Position numbers and translations under genes: made by a program. Positions 19,224 through 27,069 of a stretch of DNA of 64,000 bases are shown piece by piece. The notes below the pieces were generated by a model that saw only the letters and a list, made by a program, of their open reading frames with translations, had not been told where the DNA came from and ran no database searches. This DNA is from Bradyrhizobium sp. ISRA430 (GTDB taxonomy: Bacteria; Pseudomonadota; Alphaproteobacteria; Rhizobiales; Xanthobacteraceae). Every line of letters begins with the position of its first letter. Positions within the stretch are counted from its first letter, which is position 1. The stretch is taken from positions 868,001 through 932,000 of the forward strand of contig NZ_CP094516.1 of the NCBI RefSeq assembly GCF_029909975.1. The letters run 5' to 3'.

Positions 19224-19384
19224 CGGGCGTAACCTCCGGCGGCGGACATTGAGCATAAGACATCCGAGGGCGGCCTTTGGCAAAGCCACAGCATGCGTCG
19301 GCTAGCGGGAGTCGAAGATTAGGTCAGCTGCCGGGCGGGGACGCAGTCCCAGGCGCGCCGGCCCGCCAATTCTATCGCGGAGAG

Positions 19385-20533
19385 TCAGGTCGTTGCCCTC
19401 TGAGCGACACATGAAAGCTGCTGTTCGGATTCAAAAATGACCCTTGTTCCGAACGGCTGACATTCCCTGTCTAGTGTTTGCTGGATCCATTCGATGTCGC
19501 GCCGCGATGGAATGGAGAGACGAAAGTTCTTGATCTGCATGGGAACCAGCTTGAGCGCATGGAGGATTCCACTGGTTGGATCCAGGTCGGCGAAATACAT
19601 CAACGCCAGGTCGTCGCGGTAGCGCTCGTAACCACGGATCCCCTCATAGTCGTTCAGAAAATCACCGCAGCCATAGAGTATGAGGCGGTCTCGATAGATT
19701 TCGATCGCTCTCGGATGATGCGAAGAATGCCCGTGAACGATCGACACGCCTGCCTTGTCGACCAGGGCCCGGGCAAAAATCCTCTGCTCATCGGGAATGT
19801 CATATCCCCAATTGGATCCCCAATGGATCGACACCACCGTGAGATCGCCCGGCCTTCTGGCCGCCATGACCTGGTCAGCCAGCTCTGACGCGCTCGCCCC
19901 GCTGAGGTCAGGCAGCAGGTTGACGCCCGGAGCGTCTGACATCGCAACCCACTTGAACGGAATTCCGCTCGATGGCGATCCGAACGCAAAGATCAGGAGC
20001 CGGGCCTCGGCGAGGTTGAGCACTGCGGGTGCGCGCGCTTCCCGATCATTGCGGCCTGCGCCCGCCACCCTGATGTTGAGCTTCTGCAAAGTCGTCAGCG
20101 TCTCTACCAGGCCGGCGCGGCCCCAATCGAGCACATGGTTGTTGGCCAATAGACAGCAGTCGATCCCCGCGGCCGCGAGACAGTCTGCGTTCTCGGGGCT
20201 CATTCGGTAGTTGATGCCCTTGTTCGCGCGGTGGTTGCTGCCCGTCACAGCCGTTTCGAGATTGATGATCCGCGCGTCCGGCTGCATGGACTCCAATTGG
20301 TCCAGTGCAGTGCCCCAGACGTAGGACGATCCATTGCGCCGCGGAATAGGCCCGTTCGCCTGCTCGGCGAGCAGCACGTAGCCCGCCGCCGATCGCATGT
20401 AATCTTCGTAAATCTCGGGGCTACAGGGATGCGCCAGCACCTGGTCGATGCCGCGGCCGCACATGACGTCTCCGCATAGGAAGAGCCGCACCGGTTTCCG
20501 ATACCCAGTTGGCAGATGTCGTTCCTCGGCCAT
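19385..20533 (-). CDS. CapA family protein (metallophosphatase fold)
   Basis: 382-aa protein of the PGA_cap/CapA family, related to calcineurin-like metallophosphatases. Metal-site motifs run in order: LFLCGDVMCGRGID (residues 17-30), IINLETAVTGS, LLANNHVLDWG, SIHWGSNWGYD, and HGHSSHHPRAIEIY followed by LILYGCGDFLND. There is no signal peptide or membrane anchor, so unlike CapA of poly-gamma-glutamate capsules it is probably cytoplasmic. No capB/capC-type synthetase genes are nearby, which argues against a capsule role. It lies 37 bases after the MBL gene on the same strand. Confidence 0.85.
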   Translation of the reverse strand: MAEERHLPTGYRKPVRLFLCGDVMCGRGIDQVLAHPCSPEIYEDYMRSAAGYVLLAEQANGPIPRRNGSSYVWGTALDQLESMQPDARIINLETAVTGSNHRANKGINYRMSPENADCLAAAGIDCCLLANNHVLDWGRAGLVETLTTLQKLNIRVAGAGRNDREARAPAVLNLAEARLLIFAFGSPSSGIPFKWVAMSDAPGVNLLPDLSGASASELADQVMAARRPGDLTVVSIHWGSNWGYDIPDEQRIFARALVDKAGVSIVHGHSSHHPRAIEIYRDRLILYGCGDFLNDYEGIRGYERYRDDLALMYFADLDPTSGILHALKLVPMQIKNFRLSIPSRRDIEWIQQTLDRECQPFGTRVIFESEQQLSCVAQRATT

Positions 20534-20570
20534 GATTTTCCACTCAGGTCCTGCCGCTCAGGTCTTTGCG

Positions 20571-21575
20571 TCAGGCGCGAGATGTCATGAAAGCCGCCAT
20601 CACCTCCGCCAGCATCCGCTCCTGCTCTCCCGCATAGCGCGGAGAGAAGTGAAAGGGCTCGATGCGCCGTACATTGGCTTCCCGCGCGATTTCTCCGGCA
20701 GCCGTGGTGGTAAGATGACCCCGCTCCCGCGCCAATGTAGCGTCGGCCCCCGCAAACGCCGCCTCGATGAACAGGATGTCCGCATTCTCAATCAGCGCCG
20801 CGATGGCGGCACGATTGGCCGGCGTGTCGGCGACATCGGTCACATAGGCGATTTTCTGGCCGGCTGTGATCGTCAGGAGATCGCGCAGGCTGGCGAGTGG
20901 GACGAGGTGGTCCGCCGTTGCTGCTTCACCGATACGAATCAAATGATCGTCGGCGCGACGCTCGACGACGGCCTTCTTCAGCGAGAGCAACCAGGGACCA
21001 ACGGGCAGTCCGCGCTCCAACAGCCGGTTCTTCCATACGTTGACATGCGCTGCCTCCTGCAGCGCAAAGGCGAGGCAGGGCGTGCCATGTTCAAGGATCG
21101 CGGCTGACACGCGATGGGTCGGCTCATCGCAGAGTACGCCGCCAAAGGTCTTACGAGAGACTGATGGCTTTGCTGCGAACGCCTTCCTCAGGTGGAACCG
21201 CGTGGTCAAGATGGAATCCGCCGTTCGGAGTTCGCTTACATCGAAAACGAGCTCGCAGGGATAGGTTTCGACCAGGTTCCAGCAATAGGCCTGAAGCTTG
21301 TGAAAGACGTGCTCGGCAAAGCCGGACGGACCGAACAGCTGCACCGATTTCTCATGCCCGACGAGCAAGCGAAGCAGATGGTCGAAGCCCACGAAGTGAT
21401 CGATATGTGCATGCGAGACAAAGACCCGGTCGACGCGCCGTATCCTCCGCGGCGCTAGTGAAGCAATCTCTCCGACATCGAACAGCAGACTTCGCTTTTC
21501 GAACAGCGTTTCGACATAGACCGTCGGGTCGCCGTAGCGACCGTTGACCAGGCTCGGATGGAAAAGTGGTCGCAT
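20571..21575 (-). CDS. MBL-fold metallohydrolase, ribonuclease Z-like
   Basis: 334-aa metallo-beta-lactamase fold protein. The zinc motif SHAHIDH is at residues 54-60 (H55, H57, D59, H60). Further ligands fit YVTDVADT and the late RIEPFHFSPRYAG. The layout is like RNase Z/ElaC, but with an unusual insert (about residues 95-165) in place of the standard exosite. It may be a tRNA 3' processing paralogue or a hydrolase of small phosphodiesters. First gene of the minus-strand cluster, and divergent from the PEBP gene. Confidence 0.78.
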   Translation of the reverse strand: MRPLFHPSLVNGRYGDPTVYVETLFEKRSLLFDVGEIASLAPRRIRRVDRVFVSHAHIDHFVGFDHLLRLLVGHEKSVQLFGPSGFAEHVFHKLQAYCWNLVETYPCELVFDVSELRTADSILTTRFHLRKAFAAKPSVSRKTFGGVLCDEPTHRVSAAILEHGTPCLAFALQEAAHVNVWKNRLLERGLPVGPWLLSLKKAVVERRADDHLIRIGEAATADHLVPLASLRDLLTITAGQKIAYVTDVADTPANRAAIAALIENADILFIEAAFAGADATLARERGHLTTTAAGEIAREANVRRIEPFHFSPRYAGEQERMLAEVMAAFMTSRA

Positions 21576-21893
21576 GGCAAACTATTCTGCTGCAACAGCG
21601 CTCGATAGATTTCCAGTATTTAGCCAACGTTGATGGATTCCGCACCCGGCAAGATCGAGTTAGACTACAAGTTGGATCGCACTCGTGCCGGGCATCATCA
21701 AGGGCATGCGGTCGGTATTGCGCAGCACCATTGGTTCCTCGCCAGAGCGCAATTGGTATTGAGATCGGCGGTCCGGTCCCGCTCGCAGGCGCCGACTTTC
21801 GATCCGTGGTTCGGCTGCGTCAGCCGCGGGCCGGATCTTGAAAGATCTCGTCAAGCGCGAGCCCGATGTGTCCCGCAGCCCGAGGAGAGATCC
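21576..21893. other. 318-base divergent intergenic region, no gene seen
   Basis: The region lies between the MBL gene (-) and the PEBP gene (+) and should hold both promoters. The reading frame of the PEBP gene extends back to 21630, but that translation is Arg/Ser-rich and lies before a good ribosome binding site (gaggagag at 21881-21888). I see no repeats or palindromes of note. Confidence 0.5.
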
Positions 21894-22343
21894 ATGAAAC
21901 TCGTTTCAAGCGCCTTCGCCGATGGTGCCGCAATTCCGCGACGGTTTACTTGTGATGGCGAAAATCTTTCGCCCCCTCTGCAATGGTCCGACGCGCCAGA
22001 GGGGGCGCGGAGTTTTGTCCTGCTATGCGACGATCCCGATGCTCCCGCCAGTACATGGCATCATTGGGCAGTTTACGATATTCCGCCAACCGTAACAGAG
22101 TTTGCAGTCAACACCGCGCAGAACACCAGACTGAAGCAGGCGGTCAACGATTTTCGCAAAGTGGGCTATGGCGGCCCGTGTCCACCGCATGGCCATGGGC
22201 CGCATCACTATCACTTCCGGCTGCTGGCCCTCTCGATGGAGGACCTTCCCGCAAAGGCCAATGCGTCTTGTCGTGACATTGAACGAGAGGCGCGCAAGCA
22301 CGTCATCGCGGAAGCGATCCTTGTCGGTTGGTATGAGAGGTAG
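21894..22343 (+). CDS. YbhB/YbcL-type phosphatidylethanolamine-binding (PEBP) protein
   Basis: 149-aa protein of the Raf-kinase-inhibitor-like PEBP family. Conserved pieces: IPRRFTCDGENLSPPLQW, LLCDDPDAP (ligand-pocket Asp), HHWAVYDIPP, and GYGGPCPPHGHGPHHYHF with the pocket GxGGPxPP-H. ATG 21894 follows GAGGAGAG at a good distance, which decides the start. Bacterial members have unclear roles, with small anionic ligands suggested. It stands alone between the MBL cluster and glnA. Confidence 0.88.
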   Translation: MKLVSSAFADGAAIPRRFTCDGENLSPPLQWSDAPEGARSFVLLCDDPDAPASTWHHWAVYDIPPTVTEFAVNTAQNTRLKQAVNDFRKVGYGGPCPPHGHGPHHYHFRLLALSMEDLPAKANASCRDIEREARKHVIAEAILVGWYER

Positions 22344-22504
22344 GCCGGCGAAAGGCCAGGGGCGGTGCACGTAAGTAAGCTGCGCACAATCCTGGCCGAT
22401 CCCTCTGTTCTTGCGTGGCTGCGCCGGGGCTGTGCCTGGACAGGGGGTACGAGGCGAACATGTATTTTCGTCCACCGTGGACGATCCCACAGTGAGGACC
22501 GCCG

Positions 22505-23935
22505 CTAGATGTCGTAGTAAAGATGGAACTCGTAAGGATGCGGTCGCAGCCGGATCGCATCGACTTCCTTCTTTCGCTTGTAGTCGAGCCAGGTCGCGAT
22601 CACATCGGCGGTGAAGACGTCGCCGCGCAGAAGGAATGCGTGGTCGCGCTCGAGCGCGTCGAGCGCCTGATCCAGCGATCCCGGTGTCGACTTCACCTCC
22701 TTGGCTTCGGCGGGTGGCAGGTCGTAAAGATTTTTGTCGATGGGGCTGCCCGGATCGATCCGGTTATCGATACCGTCGAGGCCCGCCATCAGCATTGCGG
22801 CAAAGGCCAGGTAGGGATTGCAGGAGGGATCGGGCGAACGAAACTCGACGCGCTTTGCCCGTGGATTTGGCGAGTACATTGGAATCCGGCAGCAGGCCGA
22901 GCGATTGCGCTGGGAGTAGACTAGGTTGATGGGAGCCTCATAGCCCGGCACCAGACGCCGATAGGAGTTGGTCGTCGGGGCGCAAAGCGCGCACAACGCC
23001 CAGGCGTGGTTCAGGAGCCCGCCGATGTAATAGCGGCCGAGCTGGCTCAATTCGGCGTAGTCACCCTTGTCGTAGAACAGGTTGGTGTCGCCCTTCCACA
23101 GCGACTGGTGAACATGCATGCCCGAGGCGTTGTCCTCGAACAGCGGTTTCGGCATGAAGGTCGCGGTCTTGCCGTGCTGATGCGCAGTATTCTTCACCAC
23201 ATATTTGTAGATCATCAAATTGTCCGCCATGCGGGTGAGGCTCGTGAAGCGCATGTCGATTTCGTTTTGGCCGCCGGTTGCGACCTCGTGGTGATGAGCT
23301 TCGATCTGGATACCGAGTTGTTCCATGGTCAGCACCATTTCGGTGCGTAGCGCCTGCATGCTGTCGGTCGGAGGAACGGGAAAATATCCCTCCTTCGGGC
23401 GCGGCTTGTGCCCGAGATTCGGCGCTTCCTCCGCGCCGGTGTTCCAGCTCCCTTCGCCGGAATCGATCTCGTGCATGGCATAGTTGATGCCTTGACCGTA
23501 GCGCACGTCGTCGAAGACGAAGAACTCCGCCTCCGGGCCGAAGTAGCTCGTGTCGGCGCGCCCAGTGCCCTTGAGATAGGTTTCAGCCTTCTGGGCGATG
23601 TAGCGAGCATCCCGGCTATAGGATTGGCCGGTCACGGGGTCGCGGATGTTACAGATGAGGACCAGCGTCTCTGCCGGACTATAGGGGTCGACGAAGGCCG
23701 TCGCTGGATCGGCGACGACCAGCATGTCGCTTTCCTGAATCTCCTGAAAGCCGCGGATCGATGAGCCGTCGAACCCGATGCCCTCCTCGAGCGCATCAAC
23801 GCTCACCGCGCTCGGCGGGACGGAAAAATGTTGCCATACCCCCGGCAGGTCAGTGAACCGCAGATCGATCATCTGGACCTTCTCGTCCTTGATCGCCTTC
23901 ACGAGATCTTCGGCTGTTGCACATTTCGGAAACAT
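22505..23935 (-). CDS. glnA: Glutamine synthetase, type I (GlnA paralogue)
   Basis: ATP-dependent amidation of glutamate. 476-aa GSI protein with [12 protein letters not shown] near residue 52, the metal motifs [28 protein letters not shown] and MHVHQSLW, the ATP-site KTATFMPKP, and the adenylylation loop KNLYDLPP with its Tyr. The substrate-site stretch reads [19 protein letters not shown], a variant of the usual NRSAACRIPYV. There is no glnB beside it, so this may be an extra copy rather than the main glnBA operon; the window cannot show that. The product could be regulated by adenylylation because the Tyr is kept. Confidence 0.92.
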   Translation of the reverse strand: MFPKCATAEDLVKAIKDEKVQMIDLRFTDLPGVWQHFSVPPSAVSVDALEEGIGFDGSSIRGFQEIQESDMLVVADPATAFVDPYSPAETLVLICNIRDPVTGQSYSRDARYIAQKAETYLKGTGRADTSYFGPEAEFFVFDDVRYGQGINYAMHEIDSGEGSWNTGAEEAPNLGHKPRPKEGYFPVPPTDSMQALRTEMVLTMEQLGIQIEAHHHEVATGGQNEIDMRFTSLTRMADNLMIYKYVVKNTAHQHGKTATFMPKPLFEDNASGMHVHQSLWKGDTNLFYDKGDYAELSQLGRYYIGGLLNHAWALCALCAPTTNSYRRLVPGYEAPINLVYSQRNRSACCRIPMYSPNPRAKRVEFRSPDPSCNPYLAFAAMLMAGLDGIDNRIDPGSPIDKNLYDLPPAEAKEVKSTPGSLDQALDALERDHAFLLRGDVFTADVIATWLDYKRKKEVDAIRLRPHPYEFHLYYDI

Positions 23936-24104
23936 GGCTCGCTCCCAGCATCATTGAGGTGCACGTCTTGCGGGTCGCGTTGCCGTTCAGCCGCAGCCGA
24001 ACGGCTTGCGACGGATTGTGGTCCATATTCTGTGTTGCCGCCCCTCCAACCTCAATCCGGTTTGGCGGCATTTGCAGTCAGGCGGCTACGCACGCCGGCT
24101 GCTT

Positions 24105-24287
24105 TCAGCTTTGGTGAGGTCCGCGCATCAGCTTCATGGCGTCCTCGATATGCCGCCAGGTCTTGGCAAGCTCGAGATCGCCCTTTGCCTCGAGATCGAT
24201 CGCGTTCCGGGCTGCTTCCGCAATGGCCTTGGGGCCATGTGCTTCCAGCAACTGCCGCGCATAGTCGTGGATTTCGATTTCTCGCAT
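24105..24287 (-). CDS. Small conserved-looking hypothetical protein (60 aa)
   Basis: 60-aa acidic, mostly helical protein (MREIEIHDYARQLLEAHG, then AIAEAARNAIDLEAKGDLEL). ATG 24287 has AGGGAAG at about 8 bases, which supports this start over the longer frame from 24362. Composition and the clean ribosome binding site suggest a real gene. I recall similar short proteins in Bradyrhizobium but no function. Upstream of glnA on the same strand, 169 bases from its start. Confidence 0.65.
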   Translation of the reverse strand: MREIEIHDYARQLLEAHGPKAIAEAARNAIDLEAKGDLELAKTWRHIEDAMKLMRGPHQS

Positions 24288-24515
24288 GGCGTCACTTCCC
24301 TCTTGTCCGGGCGCCACGCGAACTCGGTGGGGCCGGGAACGATAGACGTCGACACCTGTCAAGCGCAGCTAGTCTGCATCCTGGTGCAGCGCACTCGCAA
24401 GGGCCCTTTCCGGGGCATGGGCCGCAGCTTCAGTAGCGGCAACACCTGCGCGGGTTGGAGGGATGTATTTTCTCGGCTGCCTCCCCACTTAACTGGGAGA
24501 GAGGAGGTGAGCATC

Positions 24516-24878
24516 ATGCGCATCCAACATTGGCAAGACGCTGCCAGCCTCCTGGTGGGCCTGTGGCTGGTCCTTTCGTCCTTTATCCTCGGCTTGTCCG
24601 GGGCGGCTGTCTGGGTCTCCATCGTGCTCGGGCTCGGCGTCATGCTGTTTGCCATCGAGGCATTTGTCGTCCCATCCTATCTGGAAGAGTGGGGAGAGAT
24701 GCTGCTGGGCCTGGCTTTGCTGCTGGCACCTTGGACCATTGGTTATGAGTCGGTATCGGCCACGGTGAGCAGCGTAGCGTCCGGCATAGTGGTGATCCTG
24801 CTCGCTGTCTGGGAGTTGATGACCGATCGCGACTTCAGCACCTGGTGGCACGATCGCTGGCATCACCTGGCCGGCTGA
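24516..24878 (+). CDS. SPW-repeat membrane protein
   Basis: 120-aa membrane protein with two copies of a Trp-containing repeat: WQDAASLLVGLWLVLSSFIL and, later, EEWGEMLLGLALLLAPWTI, the pattern of the SPW family. Four hydrophobic segments are predicted, with a His/Trp-rich tail (WWHDRWHHLAG). The start is set by a strong GAGGAGGT at 24501-24508. The longer frame from 24006 is rejected. Family function unknown. Confidence 0.8.
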   Translation: MRIQHWQDAASLLVGLWLVLSSFILGLSGAAVWVSIVLGLGVMLFAIEAFVVPSYLEEWGEMLLGLALLLAPWTIGYESVSATVSSVASGIVVILLAVWELMTDRDFSTWWHDRWHHLAG

Positions 24879-25035
24879 GGAGAGGTGTTAGCCGAGCGTT
24901 TTGCAGACCGCTATCTGCTGGCGGTCGGGGGCTCGAAGTCGACCCGCTCGGGCGCGGCGCCGAGGGGAACGATCGTCACTGCGCGCAGACACGTCTCCGG
25001 TGCAGGGCCATGCGGTCCTGCACCGGATCAACCCA

Positions 25036-26358
25036 TCACAATGCGGCTCTCGGCTCGATCGGCTGCCAGATGCTGATTTTGCGCGTCTCCGGCATCAGGA
25101 AGACGGCAAGCACGAAGCACACCGCGGGAACTACGATCGGGTAAATCAGCGCGTAGCCGACGCTGCCGGTCGCAGCGAATGCCGCCGACGTAATGAACGG
25201 CACCAATCCGCCACCCCAGCCATTGCCGATGTGGTACGGCACTGAGACCGATGTGTACCTGATCCTGGCGGGGAAGAATTCCGCCAAAAACGCGCCGACC
25301 GGCCCATACACCATCCCGACATAGCAAACGAGGATGAAGATGATGAAGCTCGCGACCGGATAGTTGATGTTTCCGGGCTGCGTGACCGCCCCCAGCCACA
25401 GATAGAGCGGATAATACGTGATCGCAGCGAGCAGCATGCCGCCGAGTATCACAGGCTTGCGGCCGATCAGATCCGACAGCCAGCCAAAGAAGATCAGGCT
25501 CGGCGTTGCAATAAGCAGGGCTGCTCCCACGATGTAAGAGGAGGTCAGCGCGTCCACCTTGGAGACCTGCTGCAGGAAATACAGCGCCCAGAACTGACCG
25601 CTGTACCAGACCACGCCCTGTCCGATCAGGACCACAATTGCGATCCCGATATATTTGATGTTCGAGCTGAGGAAGGCCTCCTTCCAGGGATTCCTCGTCA
25701 TCTGGCCACGGGACCTGATCTCCTGGAAGATCGGTGTCTCCTGGAGCTGGAGCCGTATGTAGATCGCAATCGCCACCAGCAGGAAGGACACCAGGAACGG
25801 AACGCGCCACGCCCATTCGTCGAAGGCCTGGTTGCCGGCATATGTCCGCGTGAGGATGATGACGGCCAGCGACACCACGATCCCGAGAGTAGGCGAGGTC
25901 TGCAGCCAGCCGGTATAGTAGCCGCGCCGATCGTCCGGCACATGCTCGGCCACATAGGTGATGGCGCCACCATATTCGCCGCCCAGGCACAGGCCCTGGA
26001 TCATGCGCAGGCCGAAGAGCACGAAGGCGGCCGTTAGACCAATCGACTGGTAGGTCGGGATCAACCCGATCGCTCCCGTGCCGAGTCCCATTCCGCTGAG
26101 GGTAATGAGAAAGGTATACTTGCGGCCGACCCGGTCTCCCATCCATCCGAACAGGAAAGCCCCCAGCGGACGGATGAGAAATCCTGCCGTAAAGAGCGCG
26201 ATCGTGCTGAGGAGGGCTGCAACCGGGTGGGATTGCTCGAAGAACTTGACCGATAGAACTGCGGCCAGGCTGCCAAAGATATAGAAATCATACCATTCGA
26301 TGATGTTTCCCACCGACGCAGCGATGATCACGCGGCGAAAATCGCTCGGTACCTGCAT
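25036..26358 (-). CDS. MFS transporter, metabolite:H+ symporter (MHS) family
   Basis: 440-aa, 12-segment transporter. It has the MHS hallmarks: an N-terminal GNIIEWYDFYIFGSLAAV, the FLIRPLGAFLFGWMGDRVGR loop between segments 2 and 3 with its G-x-x-x-D-x-x-G-R motif, and RMIQGLCLGGEYGGA. Relatives carry citrate, shikimate, alpha-ketoglutarate or proline betaine, so an organic anion is likely but not identified. The ATG has AGGAG six bases upstream. No catabolic gene is adjacent to suggest the substrate. Confidence 0.88.
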   Translation of the reverse strand: MQVPSDFRRVIIAASVGNIIEWYDFYIFGSLAAVLSVKFFEQSHPVAALLSTIALFTAGFLIRPLGAFLFGWMGDRVGRKYTFLITLSGMGLGTGAIGLIPTYQSIGLTAAFVLFGLRMIQGLCLGGEYGGAITYVAEHVPDDRRGYYTGWLQTSPTLGIVVSLAVIILTRTYAGNQAFDEWAWRVPFLVSFLLVAIAIYIRLQLQETPIFQEIRSRGQMTRNPWKEAFLSSNIKYIGIAIVVLIGQGVVWYSGQFWALYFLQQVSKVDALTSSYIVGAALLIATPSLIFFGWLSDLIGRKPVILGGMLLAAITYYPLYLWLGAVTQPGNINYPVASFIIFILVCYVGMVYGPVGAFLAEFFPARIRYTSVSVPYHIGNGWGGGLVPFITSAAFAATGSVGYALIYPIVVPAVCFVLAVFLMPETRKISIWQPIEPRAAL

Positions 26359-26739
26359 GTGCGACTCCTATGGTTTCAAAACGTCTCCTCGCTTGTTTCA
26401 GCGGTCGATCTTCTCGCGGAGAGCGTGATGCGCGGCGTTGCAGGCGCCAATTCAAAAAGTTGCGTCGGCAACGTCTGATCTCAGGCGCGCTTTGCGCCAC
26501 CTGAGCTCCGGCGGCCTTAGAACCGCGAGCCACCCCTGCCTTGCCCATCTGTCGGGGAGGCGGGGAACCGTAGTGTAGTCCCACCACGGGCCGACAACTT
26601 ATGAGACTTTCGGCTCAATTTGACCACGGGACGTTTTGCGAAAGCGATCGCAAGGGCTCGAATTCTCCGCGACTTCTGGTGGAGCGGCGAACGGAAAAGC
26701 GTCTCAGGCGTTGTGAGGGATCCAGAAAGGGGTCCGATC
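26359..26739. other. 381-base divergent intergenic region, no gene seen
   Basis: Lies between the MHS transporter (-) and the DUF2171 gene (+). Both promoters should be here. The only frames are Arg-rich shadows, and I find no strong palindrome, repeat or RNA signature. Confidence 0.5.
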
Positions 26740-26973
26740 ATGCAGACGATCGCAGAGCATATGGAAGTCATCGGCGCCGACGGCGTCCACATCGGCACCG
26801 TCGACCGGGTCGAGGGCAACCGCATCAAATTGACCAAGAAGGACAGCGGCGAGGGCAGCCACAAGGGCCATCATCATTTCATCGACAAGGGCCTGGTCGC
26901 CGACGTCGAGGGCAATAAGGTGCGGCTCTCCGCCAAGGCAGCGGTGGCCGTGACGATGGAAGAGGAAAAGTAG
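26740..26973 (+). CDS. DUF2171 domain protein (PRC-barrel-like)
   Basis: 77-aa protein: HMEVIGADGVHIGTVDRVEG, then NRIKLTKKDSG, a His-rich turn (KGHHHFIDKGLVADVEG), and a closing strand VRLSAKAAVAV. This is the DUF2171 pattern, a short PRC-barrel-like beta domain. ATG 26740 is preceded by an AGAAAGGGG stretch. Such genes are common in stress-related loci of Rhizobiales, but no function is established. It stands 96 bases before comEC. Confidence 0.82.
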   Translation: MQTIAEHMEVIGADGVHIGTVDRVEGNRIKLTKKDSGEGSHKGHHHFIDKGLVADVEGNKVRLSAKAAVAVTMEEEK

Positions 26974-27069
26974 GGGCTCCCCCGGTCCGTTCCTGATCCG
27001 TACCGCTATTCGCGCGCCTGCACGTTCCGGTAGCCTCCGCCCCCATCGCGTATCGCAAGGTGCAGGGGA

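Noticed and set aside
19385..20533. CapA as part of a poly-gamma-glutamate capsule locus
   Set aside because: No capB/capC homologues, no signal peptide and no membrane segment.
22469..22483. cgtccac-c-gtggacg palindrome downstream of the PEBP gene
   Set aside because: The one-base loop cannot form a normal hairpin, and no regulator is known for it; probably chance.
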